Of a stretch of 24,769 nucleotides of DNA, positions 1 to 9,294 are shown piece after piece. The notes below the pieces were generated by a model, which saw nothing but the letters and a program-made list of their open reading frames with translations, was not told the DNA's origin and did no database searches. The translations under genes and the position numbers were made by a program. Position 1 is the first letter of the stretch. The number at the start of each line of letters is the position of its first letter. The DNA is from Pseudomonadota bacterium (GTDB taxonomy: Bacteria > Pseudomonadota > Gammaproteobacteria > Steroidobacterales > Steroidobacteraceae): assembly GCA_023428645.1 (NCBI GenBank), contig JAEYXD010000229.1, forward strand, positions 1 through 24,769, given 5' to 3'.

Positions 1-282
1 CCGCAGCTCACGCAACAGCATCCACACGTCGTCGACGTACATGCCAGGGTGATAGTTCAGCCAGTTGAGATCGTACTGAGAGCGGCCGCGGCCGCGCTGA
101 TCCATGCAGATGACGCGCCGGGTCGGCGCGATGTGCGCGGCGCTGCGCTCGAAGTCCTTGCTGTTGCGCGTGAGTCCGGGCAAGTACAGGACCGGCGCCT
201 TGTGCGGATCGCCGGGATAATCGCGGCAATAGAGCGCGAGGCCGTCGCGGGACCGAAAATACTTCTCTTCGAACTGAGCCAT
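1..282 (-). CDS. Alpha/beta hydrolase, N-terminal part (runs off the left edge)
   Basis: The minus-strand frame opens with ATG at 282 and stays open for 94 codons to the window edge, so the C-terminus is missing. The product starts MAQFEEKYFRSRDGLALY and continues with PVLYLPGLTRNSKDF and then VICMDQRGRGRSQYD. This is the usual start of an alpha/beta hydrolase: a strand, the oxyanion-hole region (LPGLTRNS), and the DQRGRGRS segment that precedes the nucleophile elbow. The catalytic Ser, Asp and His would lie in the missing part, so activity and substrate cannot be judged. Many relatives are annotated as esterases or lactonases acting on small substrates in the cytoplasm, and no signal peptide is visible. 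Only a weak CAGG-like ribosome site precedes the start. The family is confident; the specific function is not. Confidence 0.85.
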   Translation of the reverse strand, partial: MAQFEEKYFRSRDGLALYCRDYPGDPHKAPVLYLPGLTRNSKDFERSAAHIAPTRRVICMDQRGRGRSQYDLNWLNYHPGMYVDDVWMLLRELR

Positions 283-361
283 CGCGCCTGAGGTGATGAG
301 AGGAGGACCCCCGATCGTCGAACGATCGGGCGCCGTTGACCAGAGGCCGCAACGGTAACGC

Positions 362-391
362 AAAAAAAAACCCCAGGCTTGCGGCCCGGGG
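362..391 (-). terminator. Rho-independent terminator of the 64-aa gene
   Basis: Read on the minus strand, CCCCGGGC and GCCTGGGG form an 8-bp stem (one G-U pair) around the loop CGCAA, followed directly by nine T residues. It lies about 60 bases past the stop codon of the small gene at 454-648 and in front of the hydrolase at 282. It therefore separates two same-strand genes and shows the small gene has its own transcript end. Confidence 0.9.
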
Positions 392-453
392 CAGAGAAGC
401 GGACTTTCTGAAGGGTAGTAAAGCCCGCTAGGGGATTCGAAACAGCGACTCGA

Positions 454-648
454 TCAGTGCAAGCGCGACCACTGCAGGACTTTGATGTCCTTGGTTTCGC
501 ATTCGAAATTCTTGGCGAGTACCGAGGCGGCTTCCTTCAAATCGCCACGGGTAAGAATGCGGCTGACTTCAACCACACCGCGGAATTCGCTCATTCCCTT
601 CGGTGCGCGTTCTTGGAGGAGAAAGTGCGTGTAGTACTTGATGCTCAT
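454..648 (-). CDS. Small conserved-looking protein of unknown function (64 aa)
   Basis: I do not recognise this family. The product starts MSIKYYTHFLLQERAPKGMSEF and ends KVLQWSRLH; it is 64 residues long, mixed in charge, with no membrane segment and no signal peptide. The middle (RILTRGDLKEAASVLAKNF) could form a helix, and the ending looks like a short strand plus a polar tail, so a compact soluble domain is likely. I chose ATG at 648. A TTG nine bases upstream would add MNP but has no better ribosome site. Support that the gene is real comes from the strong terminator about 60 bases downstream and from its position divergent to greB. Two cysteines are absent as a pair, so metal binding is not suggested. 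Confidence 0.65.
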   Translation of the reverse strand: MSIKYYTHFLLQERAPKGMSEFRGVVEVSRILTRGDLKEAASVLAKNFECETKDIKVLQWSRLH

Positions 649-710
649 GGGATTCAAATTTAGAGACGAGATGCTTTATGTACCGTGAAGGGCCGCACAA
701 AATCTCGGGA

Positions 711-731
711 CTTTGCCTGTTTCAGGCGAAG
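711..731 (+). promoter_or_regulatory. Short inverted repeat upstream of greB
   Basis: CTTTGCCTG and CAGGCGAAG form a 9-bp stem with one G-U pair around a TTT loop, 35 bases before the chosen greB start. No T-run follows, so it is not a terminator. It could be an operator or a leader hairpin, or it could be chance. Confidence 0.3.
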
Positions 732-766
732 TCTTAGCAGTGATTAACGAATGGGATCACGCACGC

Positions 767-1279
<513 letters not shown>

Positions 1280-1317
1280 CGCGAACCGCGGCTGACCAGC
1301 GTTTTGCCAGGAGCGGG

Positions 1318-1887
1318 TCAGAGACCGAACAACGAGAACAACTTGCGCACGGAGCTGCCCGCTCGATCGAGATCCCGCTGACGGCGCTCGCGCATCCGTC
1401 CATGCAACTGCGCGCGCCGCTGATCGAGCCACTGAGCGCGCTGCTCTGCCTGTTGCGCACCCGGACGCCGCCGCTTCGCGGCCTGCTCCCGCAGCCTGCA
1501 GAAAACCTCATACGCCTCGAGGTCGTGCTCGAGATCGCGGCTGACGAGCTCGATCATGATGCCGTGATCCAAGAGCGAAAGCCCCATCGCCCCGGCGCCG
1601 CTCGGCGCACCGAAACACGCGAGCGCATTCAATACCCGCTGCCGATCCTCGTCGCGCAGCTGCCAGTCGACGTCCGTGGCCATGTCGACCATCGTGCGCA
1701 GCCGCCGGAAGCGCTCACGCACGAATTGCGCGACATGCGCGTTCTCGCCTTGCGCCACCACGGCCCGCGCCGCCGCGATGATCGCCTCGGCGGGCTGCTC
1801 GCGCGCGAGCGCCTGCGTCTGCTGCGCCATCCCTTCGAAATGGCGCAAGTCGTCGTCGTGGAGATTGAAAGTGACCCGAAGCGGCAT
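1318..1887 (-). CDS. DUF1232 (YkvA)-like protein with an altered core motif
   Basis: The 189-aa product begins MPLRVTFNLHDDDLRHFEGM and later has RVLNALACF, LLDHGIMIELV and LEHDLEAYEVFCRLRE. This order matches a proteobacterial group of YkvA/DUF1232-like proteins, but in those the core normally reads like PEDLIPDxxPGLGFLDDAIM. Here the acidic PEDLIPD part is replaced by GAPSGAGAMGLS, about three residues shorter. The last 50 residues are rich in Arg and Gln and probably helical. No signal peptide is visible. The start is ATG at 1887, with GGAGG nine bases upstream; an upstream ATG at 1947 would overlap the end region of the previous gene and lacks this support. The gene follows homospermidine synthase by about 70 bases, so co-transcription is possible. 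Its ribosome site sits inside a hairpin (see 1898-1926). The role is unknown. Confidence 0.75.
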   Translation of the reverse strand: MPLRVTFNLHDDDLRHFEGMAQQTQALAREQPAEAIIAAARAVVAQGENAHVAQFVRERFRRLRTMVDMATDVDWQLRDEDRQRVLNALACFGAPSGAGAMGLSLLDHGIMIELVSRDLEHDLEAYEVFCRLREQAAKRRRPGAQQAEQRAQWLDQRRAQLHGRMRERRQRDLDRAGSSVRKLFSLFGL

Positions 1888-1897
1888 GAACCGAAGC

Positions 1898-1926
1898 CTC
1901 CAGCTGCCAAATCCTGGCAGCTGGAG
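1898..1926 (-). promoter_or_regulatory. Perfect 12-bp hairpin covering the Shine-Dalgarno of the downstream gene
   Basis: CTCCAGCTGCCA (1898-1909) and TGGCAGCTGGAG (1915-1926) are exact reverse complements with a 5-base loop. On the minus-strand message the 3' arm ends in GGAG, which together with the next G is the GGAGG ribosome site for the ATG at 1887. The hairpin starts 30 bases after the stop codon of homospermidine synthase and is not followed by a U-run. It is therefore unlikely to be an intrinsic terminator and more likely to control translation or protect the upstream message end. Confidence 0.7.
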
Positions 1927-1956
1927 ACTAACGGCGACGTTCGGCAAAGACCGTGA

Positions 1957-3369
1957 TCAGACGAGCACGTTCTTGAACTGCCACGGATCCGAGGTATCGA
2001 GATCTTCCTGGAACAGGCGGTTGCGGTCGGTGAGCGGCGTCCAGTCGCTGTACTCACCGACGACCGGGCCGAGATACGGCATGCAGATTTCGAGATTGCG
2101 GCGGAAGTCGATCTCGTCCGGCTCCTTGATCCCGGCGTTCGGATTCTCGATCGCCCAGATCATTCCCGAGAGCGCGGAGACGCACACCTGCAAGCTCGTC
2201 GCCGTGTTGTACGGCGCGAGCTTGCGCGCTTCGCCGATCGACAGCTGCGAGCCATACCAATACGCATTCTTCTTGTGGCCCGCGAGCAGCACGCCGAGCT
2301 CGTCGATGCCTTCGATGATTTCCGCATTCATGATGCGTTTGCGTTCCTGGAAGCGCCAGTTCTTGCCGGCGAACTCGTGCACCGACAGCACGGCGTCGTC
2401 GCACGGGTGATAGGAGTAGTGCACGGTCGGGCGGTACACGACTTCGCCGTTCTCGCGATGGGTCAGGAAATCGGAGATCGAGATCGACTCGCCGTGCGTG
2501 ATCAGGAAACCGTGGAACGTGCCGGCCTTCGGCGTCCACGTGCGCACGCGCGTGGCGGCGCCCGGCTGCCGCAGGTACGCGGCGGACTTGCAGCCGAAAT
2601 CGTGCAAGCTGCCGCGTGGCGGCAGCGCCTTCTCGTGCGTGCCCCACCCGAGCTCCGCGGGCTGCTGGCCTTCGCTCACGAAACCGTCGACCGACCATGT
2701 GTTCACGAATTCGCAGGGCCGCTTCGGCACGTTCGCGATCTGCGTGTCGCGTTCGGCGATGTGAATGACCTTCACGCCGAGCTTCGCCGCGAGCGCCGCC
2801 CAGTCCTCGCGCGACTTCGGATCGCCGGCCGCGACGCCCGTGTCGGCCGCGATATTGAGCAGCGCCTGCTTCACGAAATGCGACACGAGGCCGGGGTTTG
2901 CACCATGAGTGATCACCGCGGTCGGGCCGTCCTTCAGCTTCTTGCGCAGCGCGAGCGCTTCTTCGCGCAGCGCATAATTCGTGCGTAGCGCAGGCGCGAG
3001 ATTCGGGTCCGTATAGCCGCCCGGCCACGGCTCGATGCATGTATCCAGATAGAGCGCGCCAATCTCGTGGCACAGCTCGATGAGCGCGAGGCTCGACACG
3101 TCGACGGACAAATTGAGGAGGAAATCACCACGCGACAGCAGCGGCTGGAGCACCGCACGATAGTTCTCGCGCGTCAGCGGATTCTTGATGAACTTGATGC
3201 CGAAAGCGTCCGCTTCCGCGCGCCCGAGATCCTCGGCCGTCACGATCGTGATCCGATCGGGCGTGATGGCGATGTGGCGCAAGATCAGCGGCAAGACTCC
3301 CTGACCGATGCTGCCAAATCCAACCATCACCACTCGACCGGAAAACGCGACGTGCACGGGTTGTTGCAT
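1957..3369 (-). CDS. hss: Homospermidine synthase
   Basis: This cytoplasmic NAD-dependent enzyme transfers an aminobutyl group from one putrescine (or spermidine) to another putrescine to give sym-homospermidine. The 470-aa product is close to the usual bacterial length of about 477. It begins MQQPVHVAFSGRVVMVGFGSIGQG with a GxGxxG dinucleotide-binding loop, as in the saccharopine-dehydrogenase-like fold. Family-typical stretches follow: LYLDTCIEPWPGGY, ITHGANPGLVSHFVKQAL, EFVNTWSVDGF, GWGTHEK and HYSYHPCDDA. The start is ATG at 3369, directly before the Rossmann strand; the frame stays open far upstream but would run through the GST gene on the same strand. The ribosome site is weak (AAGTGAG). 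Arginine decarboxylase lies 2 kb away on the other strand and can supply putrescine through agmatine. Confidence 0.95.
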   Translation of the reverse strand: MQQPVHVAFSGRVVMVGFGSIGQGVLPLILRHIAITPDRITIVTAEDLGRAEADAFGIKFIKNPLTRENYRAVLQPLLSRGDFLLNLSVDVSSLALIELCHEIGALYLDTCIEPWPGGYTDPNLAPALRTNYALREEALALRKKLKDGPTAVITHGANPGLVSHFVKQALLNIAADTGVAAGDPKSREDWAALAAKLGVKVIHIAERDTQIANVPKRPCEFVNTWSVDGFVSEGQQPAELGWGTHEKALPPRGSLHDFGCKSAAYLRQPGAATRVRTWTPKAGTFHGFLITHGESISISDFLTHRENGEVVYRPTVHYSYHPCDDAVLSVHEFAGKNWRFQERKRIMNAEIIEGIDELGVLLAGHKKNAYWYGSQLSIGEARKLAPYNTATSLQVCVSALSGMIWAIENPNAGIKEPDEIDFRRNLEICMPYLGPVVGEYSDWTPLTDRNRLFQEDLDTSDPWQFKNVLV

Positions 3370-3379
3370 TTTTTCGAAA

Positions 3380-3450
3380 CTCACTTCTGCGGACAAAAAA
3401 ACAGGCAGCGGAGTGTACTTATTTTTGGCGGCACGTCGACCCGTGAAGAG
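3380..3450 (-). promoter_or_regulatory. Possible promoter region of homospermidine synthase
   Basis: On the minus strand an A-rich stretch precedes TACACT, a fair -10 match, with TCGACG 16 bases further upstream as a poor -35. It sits 40-70 bases before the ATG at 3369, in an intergenic gap of 179 bases. The -10 is plausible; the -35 is weak, so the call is tentative. Confidence 0.25.
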
Positions 3451-3548
3451 GGCGTGCTGCGGTCGCGGCGCGCGCTGCGGAAAAAAGGCCGGAGACGCAC
3501 CGCCGCGCGAGCGCCAAGGACTTCCGGACTGCGGACACGCCGCGGTCG

Positions 3549-4223
3549 TTAGTCCGGCGCTTTTTCTTTCCAATGCGGCGGCACGGTGCGCTCGTAGCCG
3601 GGCAGCGCTTCGACACGCTTCATCCAGGCTGCAATGGCAGGAAAATTCGTTTCGAGCGGCAGCAGCCGCGGCCGCAGCTCCTGCGCTTCGTTGCGATCGA
3701 GCGCGCGCAGCAGCATCTTGATGCCGGGGAACACGACGAGATCGGCCGCCGAAAAATTCTCGCCGACGAGCCAATTTGATTCCGACAGCCGCGCATCGAG
3801 CGTGCGCGCCTCGCCCGCAACGATGTGAATCGCGCGCGCGACTTCATCCATGCGCTCTTCCACGCCCTGAAACAGGATCGCGTAGATGATCTTCATGATC
3901 TGATCTTCGACGTACCACTGGAACTCGGAGATCACGCGGGAGATCGTGCCCGCCTCCTCCGGCGTCGTGCCGAAGAGCGGCCGTTCGGGATATTTGCGGT
4001 CGAGATAATGAAGAATGCCGAGCGACTCGAACACGACATAGTCGCCGTCCTTCAGCACCGGCACGCGGCCGCGCGGATTCATTTCCAGCATCTGCGGCGA
4101 CTTGTGCTCTTGCTTCGCGAACTGCACGAGGTGCGAGACGTAGGGCAATGCCTTGTACTCGAGCGCAAGCAATGCTCGCCAAGAATACGGACTGCCGCTG
4201 CCCCACCAGAGTTCGAGTGCCAT
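3549..4223 (-). CDS. Glutathione S-transferase family protein
   Basis: The 224-aa product has an N-terminal thioredoxin-like GST domain (residues 1-82). It starts MALELWWGSGSPYSWRALLAL; Ser11 or Ser14 is the likely glutathione-activating residue. NPRGRVPVL (49-57) contains the cis-proline that contacts glutathione, and ES at 66-67 binds its gamma-glutamyl part. The C-terminal helical domain has the hydrophobic-staple segment WLVGENFSAADLVVFP. The length is usual for the family. The start at 4223 has GAGGAA about eight bases upstream. Substrate is not predictable; GSTs of this shape detoxify electrophiles or act as isomerases in the cytoplasm. It is divergent from the sulfurtransferase gene with 114 bases between them. 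It reads toward hss, but the 179-base gap suggests separate transcription. Confidence 0.92.
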   Translation of the reverse strand: MALELWWGSGSPYSWRALLALEYKALPYVSHLVQFAKQEHKSPQMLEMNPRGRVPVLKDGDYVVFESLGILHYLDRKYPERPLFGTTPEEAGTISRVISEFQWYVEDQIMKIIYAILFQGVEERMDEVARAIHIVAGEARTLDARLSESNWLVGENFSAADLVVFPGIKMLLRALDRNEAQELRPRLLPLETNFPAIAAWMKRVEALPGYERTVPPHWKEKAPD

Positions 4224-4337
4224 GCTGATTCCTCGCGTCGACTGCGAACGATTGTAGACGACAACTCGATGCCACGTTTCCTTTCGCGCCGCCGCCGGGC
4301 CTACTATCGGCACATCCAGAACCGCCGGCCCACTTCC

Positions 4338-5177
4338 ATGCACGACACGATCGTTTCCGTGGCCACGCTCGCGACTCATCTCGACGATCCGAGCTGGGTC
4401 ATCGTCGATTGCCGCTTCGATCTCGCCCAGCCCGCGGCGGGCGAGGCCGCGTTCGCGCAGTCGCATATTCCGGGTGCGGTGTACGCGCATCTCGATCGCG
4501 ATCTCGCCGCGCCGATCACGCCGGTTACGGGTCGTCATCCGCTGCCCGCGCCGGACGCGTTCGCGGCCACGCTGAGCGCCTGGGGGATCGGTAATCACAC
4601 ACAAGTCGTCGCGTACGACGGCGACGTCGGGATGTATGCAGCGCGCCTGTGGTGGATGCTGCGCTGGCTCGGCCACGACGCCGTCGCCGTGCTCGATGGG
4701 GGCTTCAAGGCGTGGACGGCCGCGGGCCTGCCGACGTCCGCGACGCGCGTCGCGCGTACGCCGCAGACTTTCGTCGCGCGCCCGAACCGCGCGATGTGGG
4801 TCGATGCCGCGGAAGTCGCGACGCACGTTCGCGACCCGGCGTGGCGGCTGCTCGACGCGCGTGCGCCTGAGCGCTATCGCGGCGACGTCGAGCCCATCGA
4901 CGCGGTCGCCGGCCACGTTCCCGGCGCGCGCAATCATCCGTTCGCGACGAACGTTGCCGCGGGTGGGTTCGCCCCCGCCAATGAGCTGCGGCAGCGTCTC
5001 GAGGTTTCGCAGGACGGCGTGAGCGACAGCCAGACGATCGCGATGTGCGGCTCCGGCGTCACTGCCTGCCACCTGCTGCTCGCCATGGAAATCGCCGGCA
5101 AGCGCGGCGGGCGCTTGTACCCTGGCTCATGGAGCGAATGGATCCGCGATCCGGCGCATCCCGTCGCCCGCGGGTGA
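4338..5177 (+). CDS. 3-mercaptopyruvate/thiosulfate sulfurtransferase
   Basis: The 279-aa product has two tandem rhodanese domains. The N-terminal one (residues 5-130) is the inactive type (VIVDCRFDL, HIPGAVYAHLDRDL, VVAYDGDVGMYAARLWWML). The C-terminal one carries the active-site loop CGSGVTAC, residues 237-244, with Cys237 as the persulfide carrier. CGSGVTA is the signature of mercaptopyruvate sulfurtransferases, whereas thiosulfate-preferring enzymes have CRKG-type loops. The enzyme moves sulfane sulfur from mercaptopyruvate to thiols or cyanide. The length matches SseA-type enzymes (about 280). The start is ATG at 4338; an in-frame ATG at 4269 would add a basic, poorly conserved stretch. 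No clear ribosome site precedes either start, so the start is less certain than the family. Confidence 0.93.
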   Translation: MHDTIVSVATLATHLDDPSWVIVDCRFDLAQPAAGEAAFAQSHIPGAVYAHLDRDLAAPITPVTGRHPLPAPDAFAATLSAWGIGNHTQVVAYDGDVGMYAARLWWMLRWLGHDAVAVLDGGFKAWTAAGLPTSATRVARTPQTFVARPNRAMWVDAAEVATHVRDPAWRLLDARAPERYRGDVEPIDAVAGHVPGARNHPFATNVAAGGFAPANELRQRLEVSQDGVSDSQTIAMCGSGVTACHLLLAMEIAGKRGGRLYPGSWSEWIRDPAHPVARG

Positions 5178-5296
5178 AACCGCGAGCGGCACACGCGTGT
5201 TGAACCACAGGATGGCGGCGCGCCGCGCTCGTCGTCCGCAGCTCACATCGTTCTGATATCGTTCGCGCCCTCGCTACCGCCTGAGATCGCCGCGCC

Positions 5297-7249
<1,953 letters not shown>

Positions 7250-7602
7250 GCGCCGCTTTCCCGTGGTGCAGCACGCCCCTTGACCTATCCACGGTCCCCC
7301 TCCTGGAAAGCCTATTTTTTCTGCACTTGCAAAAAGCCGGCATAAATTCCGGAGCGTTGCAAGGGCGAAAATGCTGACGTAGTATCGTCCGCGGTCAGCT
7401 AACTACGCATTCAACTTCACGGCGACCCGTTCAAGAACTCTCATCCATCGCCCGCCCGGGACCTCTCCCTCTCAAGTTTCGGAATGTTGATTGCAAGCGA
7501 CCAAGCGCAGCTCGTCCTCACGCTTTTCGACGATTCGCACAAGTTCGTCGAACGGGCGGCCGTTGCTGCATCTATCGACTGGCCCTTTAGAGTGAAAAAT
7601 CG
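7250..7602 (+). other. Gene-poor gap and leader of the first RRM gene
   Basis: After speA there is a 6-bp inverted repeat (CCGTGG at 7261, CCACGG at 7289) and a T-run at 7314-7320. These could end the speA transcript, although the hairpin is not adjacent to the T-run. A sigma70-type promoter candidate lies at 7357-7385. From there about 210 bases of leader precede the RRM start. The leader holds an 8-bp stem with an 11-base loop (TTCGACGA 7526-7533, TCGTCGAA 7545-7552) and a 40-codon open frame (7484-7606). No other gene is supported. Confidence 0.5.
7357..7385 (+). promoter_or_regulatory. Sigma70-type promoter candidate for the first RRM gene
   Basis: TTGCAA (7357-7362) and TAGTAT (7380-7385) match the -35 and -10 consensus at 4 and 5 of 6 positions and are separated by exactly 17 bases. 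Transcription would start near 7392, leaving a leader of about 210 bases before the ATG at 7603. Confidence 0.55.
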
Positions 7603-7606
7603 ATGA
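7484..7606 (+). other. Possible 40-codon leader frame overlapping the RRM start
   Basis: ATG at 7484 opens a frame of 40 codons whose TGA (7604-7606) overlaps the RRM start codon as ATGA. The peptide would begin MLIASDQAQLVLTLFDDSHKF and end FRVKNR. No good ribosome site precedes it, and third-position GC is about 62 percent, lower than in neighbouring genes. It may be a coupling leader peptide or a chance frame. I do not recognise it. Confidence 0.25.
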
Positions 7607-7887
7607 CGACGATCTACGTTGGGAATTTGCCCTTCAGCGCCACTGAAACTGATGTTCGGTCGCTGTTCGAAAAACACGGCACGGTGCAGTCCGTGAAGCT
7701 CGTGAACGATCGCGAAACCGGCCGTCCGCGCGGCTTCGGTTTCGTCGAGATGCCGACGAGCGACGCACAGACTGCGATTCAACATATGAACGGTTTCCAG
7801 ATGGGCGGCCGTCCGCTGCGAGTGAACGAAGCTCGCGAGCGCGAGGCTCGCCCTCCCCGCCAGAACGGCGGCGGCGGTCGCTGGTAA
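7603..7887 (+). CDS. RRM-domain RNA-binding protein, Gly-tailed (paralogue 1)
   Basis: The 94-aa product is a single RNA recognition motif followed by a short tail. RNP2 is IYVGNL (residues 4-9) and RNP1 is RGFGFVEM (43-50), with the aromatic residues needed for RNA stacking (Tyr5, Phe45, Phe47). The tail is Arg- and Gly-rich and ends NGGGGRW. Small RRM proteins like this occur in cyanobacteria and many proteobacteria; several are cold-induced and are thought to act as RNA chaperones. The start ATG at 7603 has only a weak site (AGAGTG). A possible upstream frame overlaps it by ATGA, so translation may be coupled. The promoter candidate at 7357-7385 implies a long leader, common for cold-shock-type messages. 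A paralogue lies at 12661-12972. Confidence 0.95.
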   Translation: MTTIYVGNLPFSATETDVRSLFEKHGTVQSVKLVNDRETGRPRGFGFVEMPTSDAQTAIQHMNGFQMGGRPLRVNEAREREARPPRQNGGGGRW

Positions 7888-7894
7888 AGCACGT

Positions 7895-7926
7895 CTCGGA
7901 TCCGCGTGATTCACGCGGATCCCGAG
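7895..7926 (+). terminator. Strong hairpin just after the first RRM gene
   Basis: CTCGG-ATCCGCGTG pairs with CACGCGGAT-(C)-CCGAG around the loop ATT, giving 14 bp with one bulged C. It starts 7 bases after the stop codon. No T-run follows, so it may be a message-stabilising 3' end or a weak terminator rather than a classical one. Confidence 0.5.
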
Positions 7927-8041
7927 CGGCCGTTGGCGCAGCGAGGCGCCGCTCGGCGCTCGCGATGTCGCGTGGGCGGTGCTCGCGCGGCTGACGCGCG
8001 TCCGCTATCTTCGCCACCTCCAACGACGATGGAGGGAGCGA

Positions 8042-9256
8042 ATGAGGGTATTTTTGCAGGCGCGGATGTACGCGGCCGCAGTGGTCGCGCGCGCCAGGTC
8101 GCGCTCGATCGTCCAGTGCTCCCTCCTGACCCTCCTCGCGGCATTCGCCGGCGCGTCGCACGCCCAGGACCTGCCGGCACCGCTCGACGCCGCATCACTC
8201 AAGCCGAAAGGCCGCCTCCGCCTGCTCGGTGCCGAAGTACCCGCGGGCACGAGCAAGAAGCTCATGTGGACAGGCGGGAGCGCCATGGAAGGGTTCGTCG
8301 CACCCGTCCCCGTGTTCGTGTTGAACGGCAGCGGCCCGGGCCCCGTCCTGTGCCTCACGGCGGCCGTACACGGCGATGAGCTGAATGGCATCGAGGTGGT
8401 GCGCCGCGTGCTCGAGGATCTCGACGTCGAGATCTTGAACGGCGCCGTGATCGGGGTGCCGATCGTGAACATCCAAGGGTTTTATCGCGGCACGCGCTAT
8501 CTACCGGACCGCCGCGATCTCAACCGCTACTTCCCCGGCAACGCCAAGGGCAGCGCCGCGACGCGCATCGCGCATTCGTTTTTCACCGAAGTCGTGAAGC
8601 ATTGCTCGGCGCTCGTGGACCTGCACACCGGCTCGCTCAACCGCACGAACCTGCCGCAGGTGCGCGCCGACCTGCGCAATCCCGCGGCCACGCGCATGAC
8701 GCAAGCGTTCGGCGCGACGGTGGTGCTGCACAGCAAGGGTGAGGCGGGTTCGCTGCGCCGCGCCGCGAGCGCGGCCGGGATTCCGTCGGTCACGTTCGAA
8801 ATGGGCGAGCCGATGCGCGTACAACCCGAGCAAGTCGAGCATGGCGCGAAGGCGGTGGAGACGCTGCTGTATTCGCTCGGCATGACGAAGCAACGGCGCT
8901 ATTGGGGCGATCCCGAGCCCGTGTACTACGCGTCCAAATGGGTGCGGGTCGACAACGGCGGCATCCTGTTTTCGGACGTCGCGCTCGGCGAGCGCGTGAG
9001 CGAGGGCGAACTGCTCGGCGTCGTCACCGACCCGATCTCGAATCAACAGCACCGGATCTATGCCCCGATCAGCGGCCGCGTGCTCGGCATGGCGCTCAAT
9101 CAGGTCGTGCTGCCGGGATTCGCGGCCTATCGCATCGGCACGGAAACGAAACCCAAAGCGAGCACGAAGGAGCCGGCAAGCGCGACACCCGCCGCCGAAG
9201 AGGAAGACAGCGAAGAAGCCATCGATGCGGACGACCTGGAAGACGAAGCGCCATAA
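8042..9256 (+). CDS. Exported succinylglutamate desuccinylase/aspartoacylase-type (M14) deacylase
   Basis: The 404-aa product belongs to the zinc-dependent AstE/AspA family, which hydrolyses amide bonds of N-acyl amino acids or related small molecules. Visible zinc ligands are HGDE (His110, Glu113) and LVDLHTGS (His195). DLNRYFPG (159-166) is the substrate-binding Asn-Arg motif, and VTFEMGE carries the likely catalytic Glu253. Residues 300-385 look like the beta-rich, biotinyl/lipoyl-like C-terminal domain (ISGRVLGMALNQVVLPGFA). The final 20 residues are very acidic. The N-terminus has basic residues, a hydrophobic stretch (CSLLTLLAAFAGA) and SHA-QD, a good signal-peptidase site, so it probably acts in the periplasm. 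The start is ATG at 8042, with GGAGGG six bases upstream. Substrate is unknown. Confidence 0.9.
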   Translation: MRVFLQARMYAAAVVARARSRSIVQCSLLTLLAAFAGASHAQDLPAPLDAASLKPKGRLRLLGAEVPAGTSKKLMWTGGSAMEGFVAPVPVFVLNGSGPGPVLCLTAAVHGDELNGIEVVRRVLEDLDVEILNGAVIGVPIVNIQGFYRGTRYLPDRRDLNRYFPGNAKGSAATRIAHSFFTEVVKHCSALVDLHTGSLNRTNLPQVRADLRNPAATRMTQAFGATVVLHSKGEAGSLRRAASAAGIPSVTFEMGEPMRVQPEQVEHGAKAVETLLYSLGMTKQRRYWGDPEPVYYASKWVRVDNGGILFSDVALGERVSEGELLGVVTDPISNQQHRIYAPISGRVLGMALNQVVLPGFAAYRIGTETKPKASTKEPASATPAAEEEDSEEAIDADDLEDEAP

Positions 9257-9294
9257 CCTTTGGGCCGGCTACACATGAGACCCGGCGACGAAGC

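Noticed and set aside
8..352. A 114-codon minus-strand frame overlapping the hydrolase start
   Set aside because: The other frame gives a clear alpha/beta hydrolase N-terminus; this one is Arg- and His-rich shadow sequence.
3370..3774. A 135-residue N-terminal extension of homospermidine synthase in the same frame
   Set aside because: It overlaps the GST coding sequence on the same strand, is compositionally random (Arg and Ala runs), and the Rossmann domain begins right after the ATG at 3369.
7883..8041. A longer deacylase N-terminus starting at 7979
   Set aside because: GGAGGG is ideally placed for ATG 8042, and the extra residues would put a charged stretch before the signal peptide.
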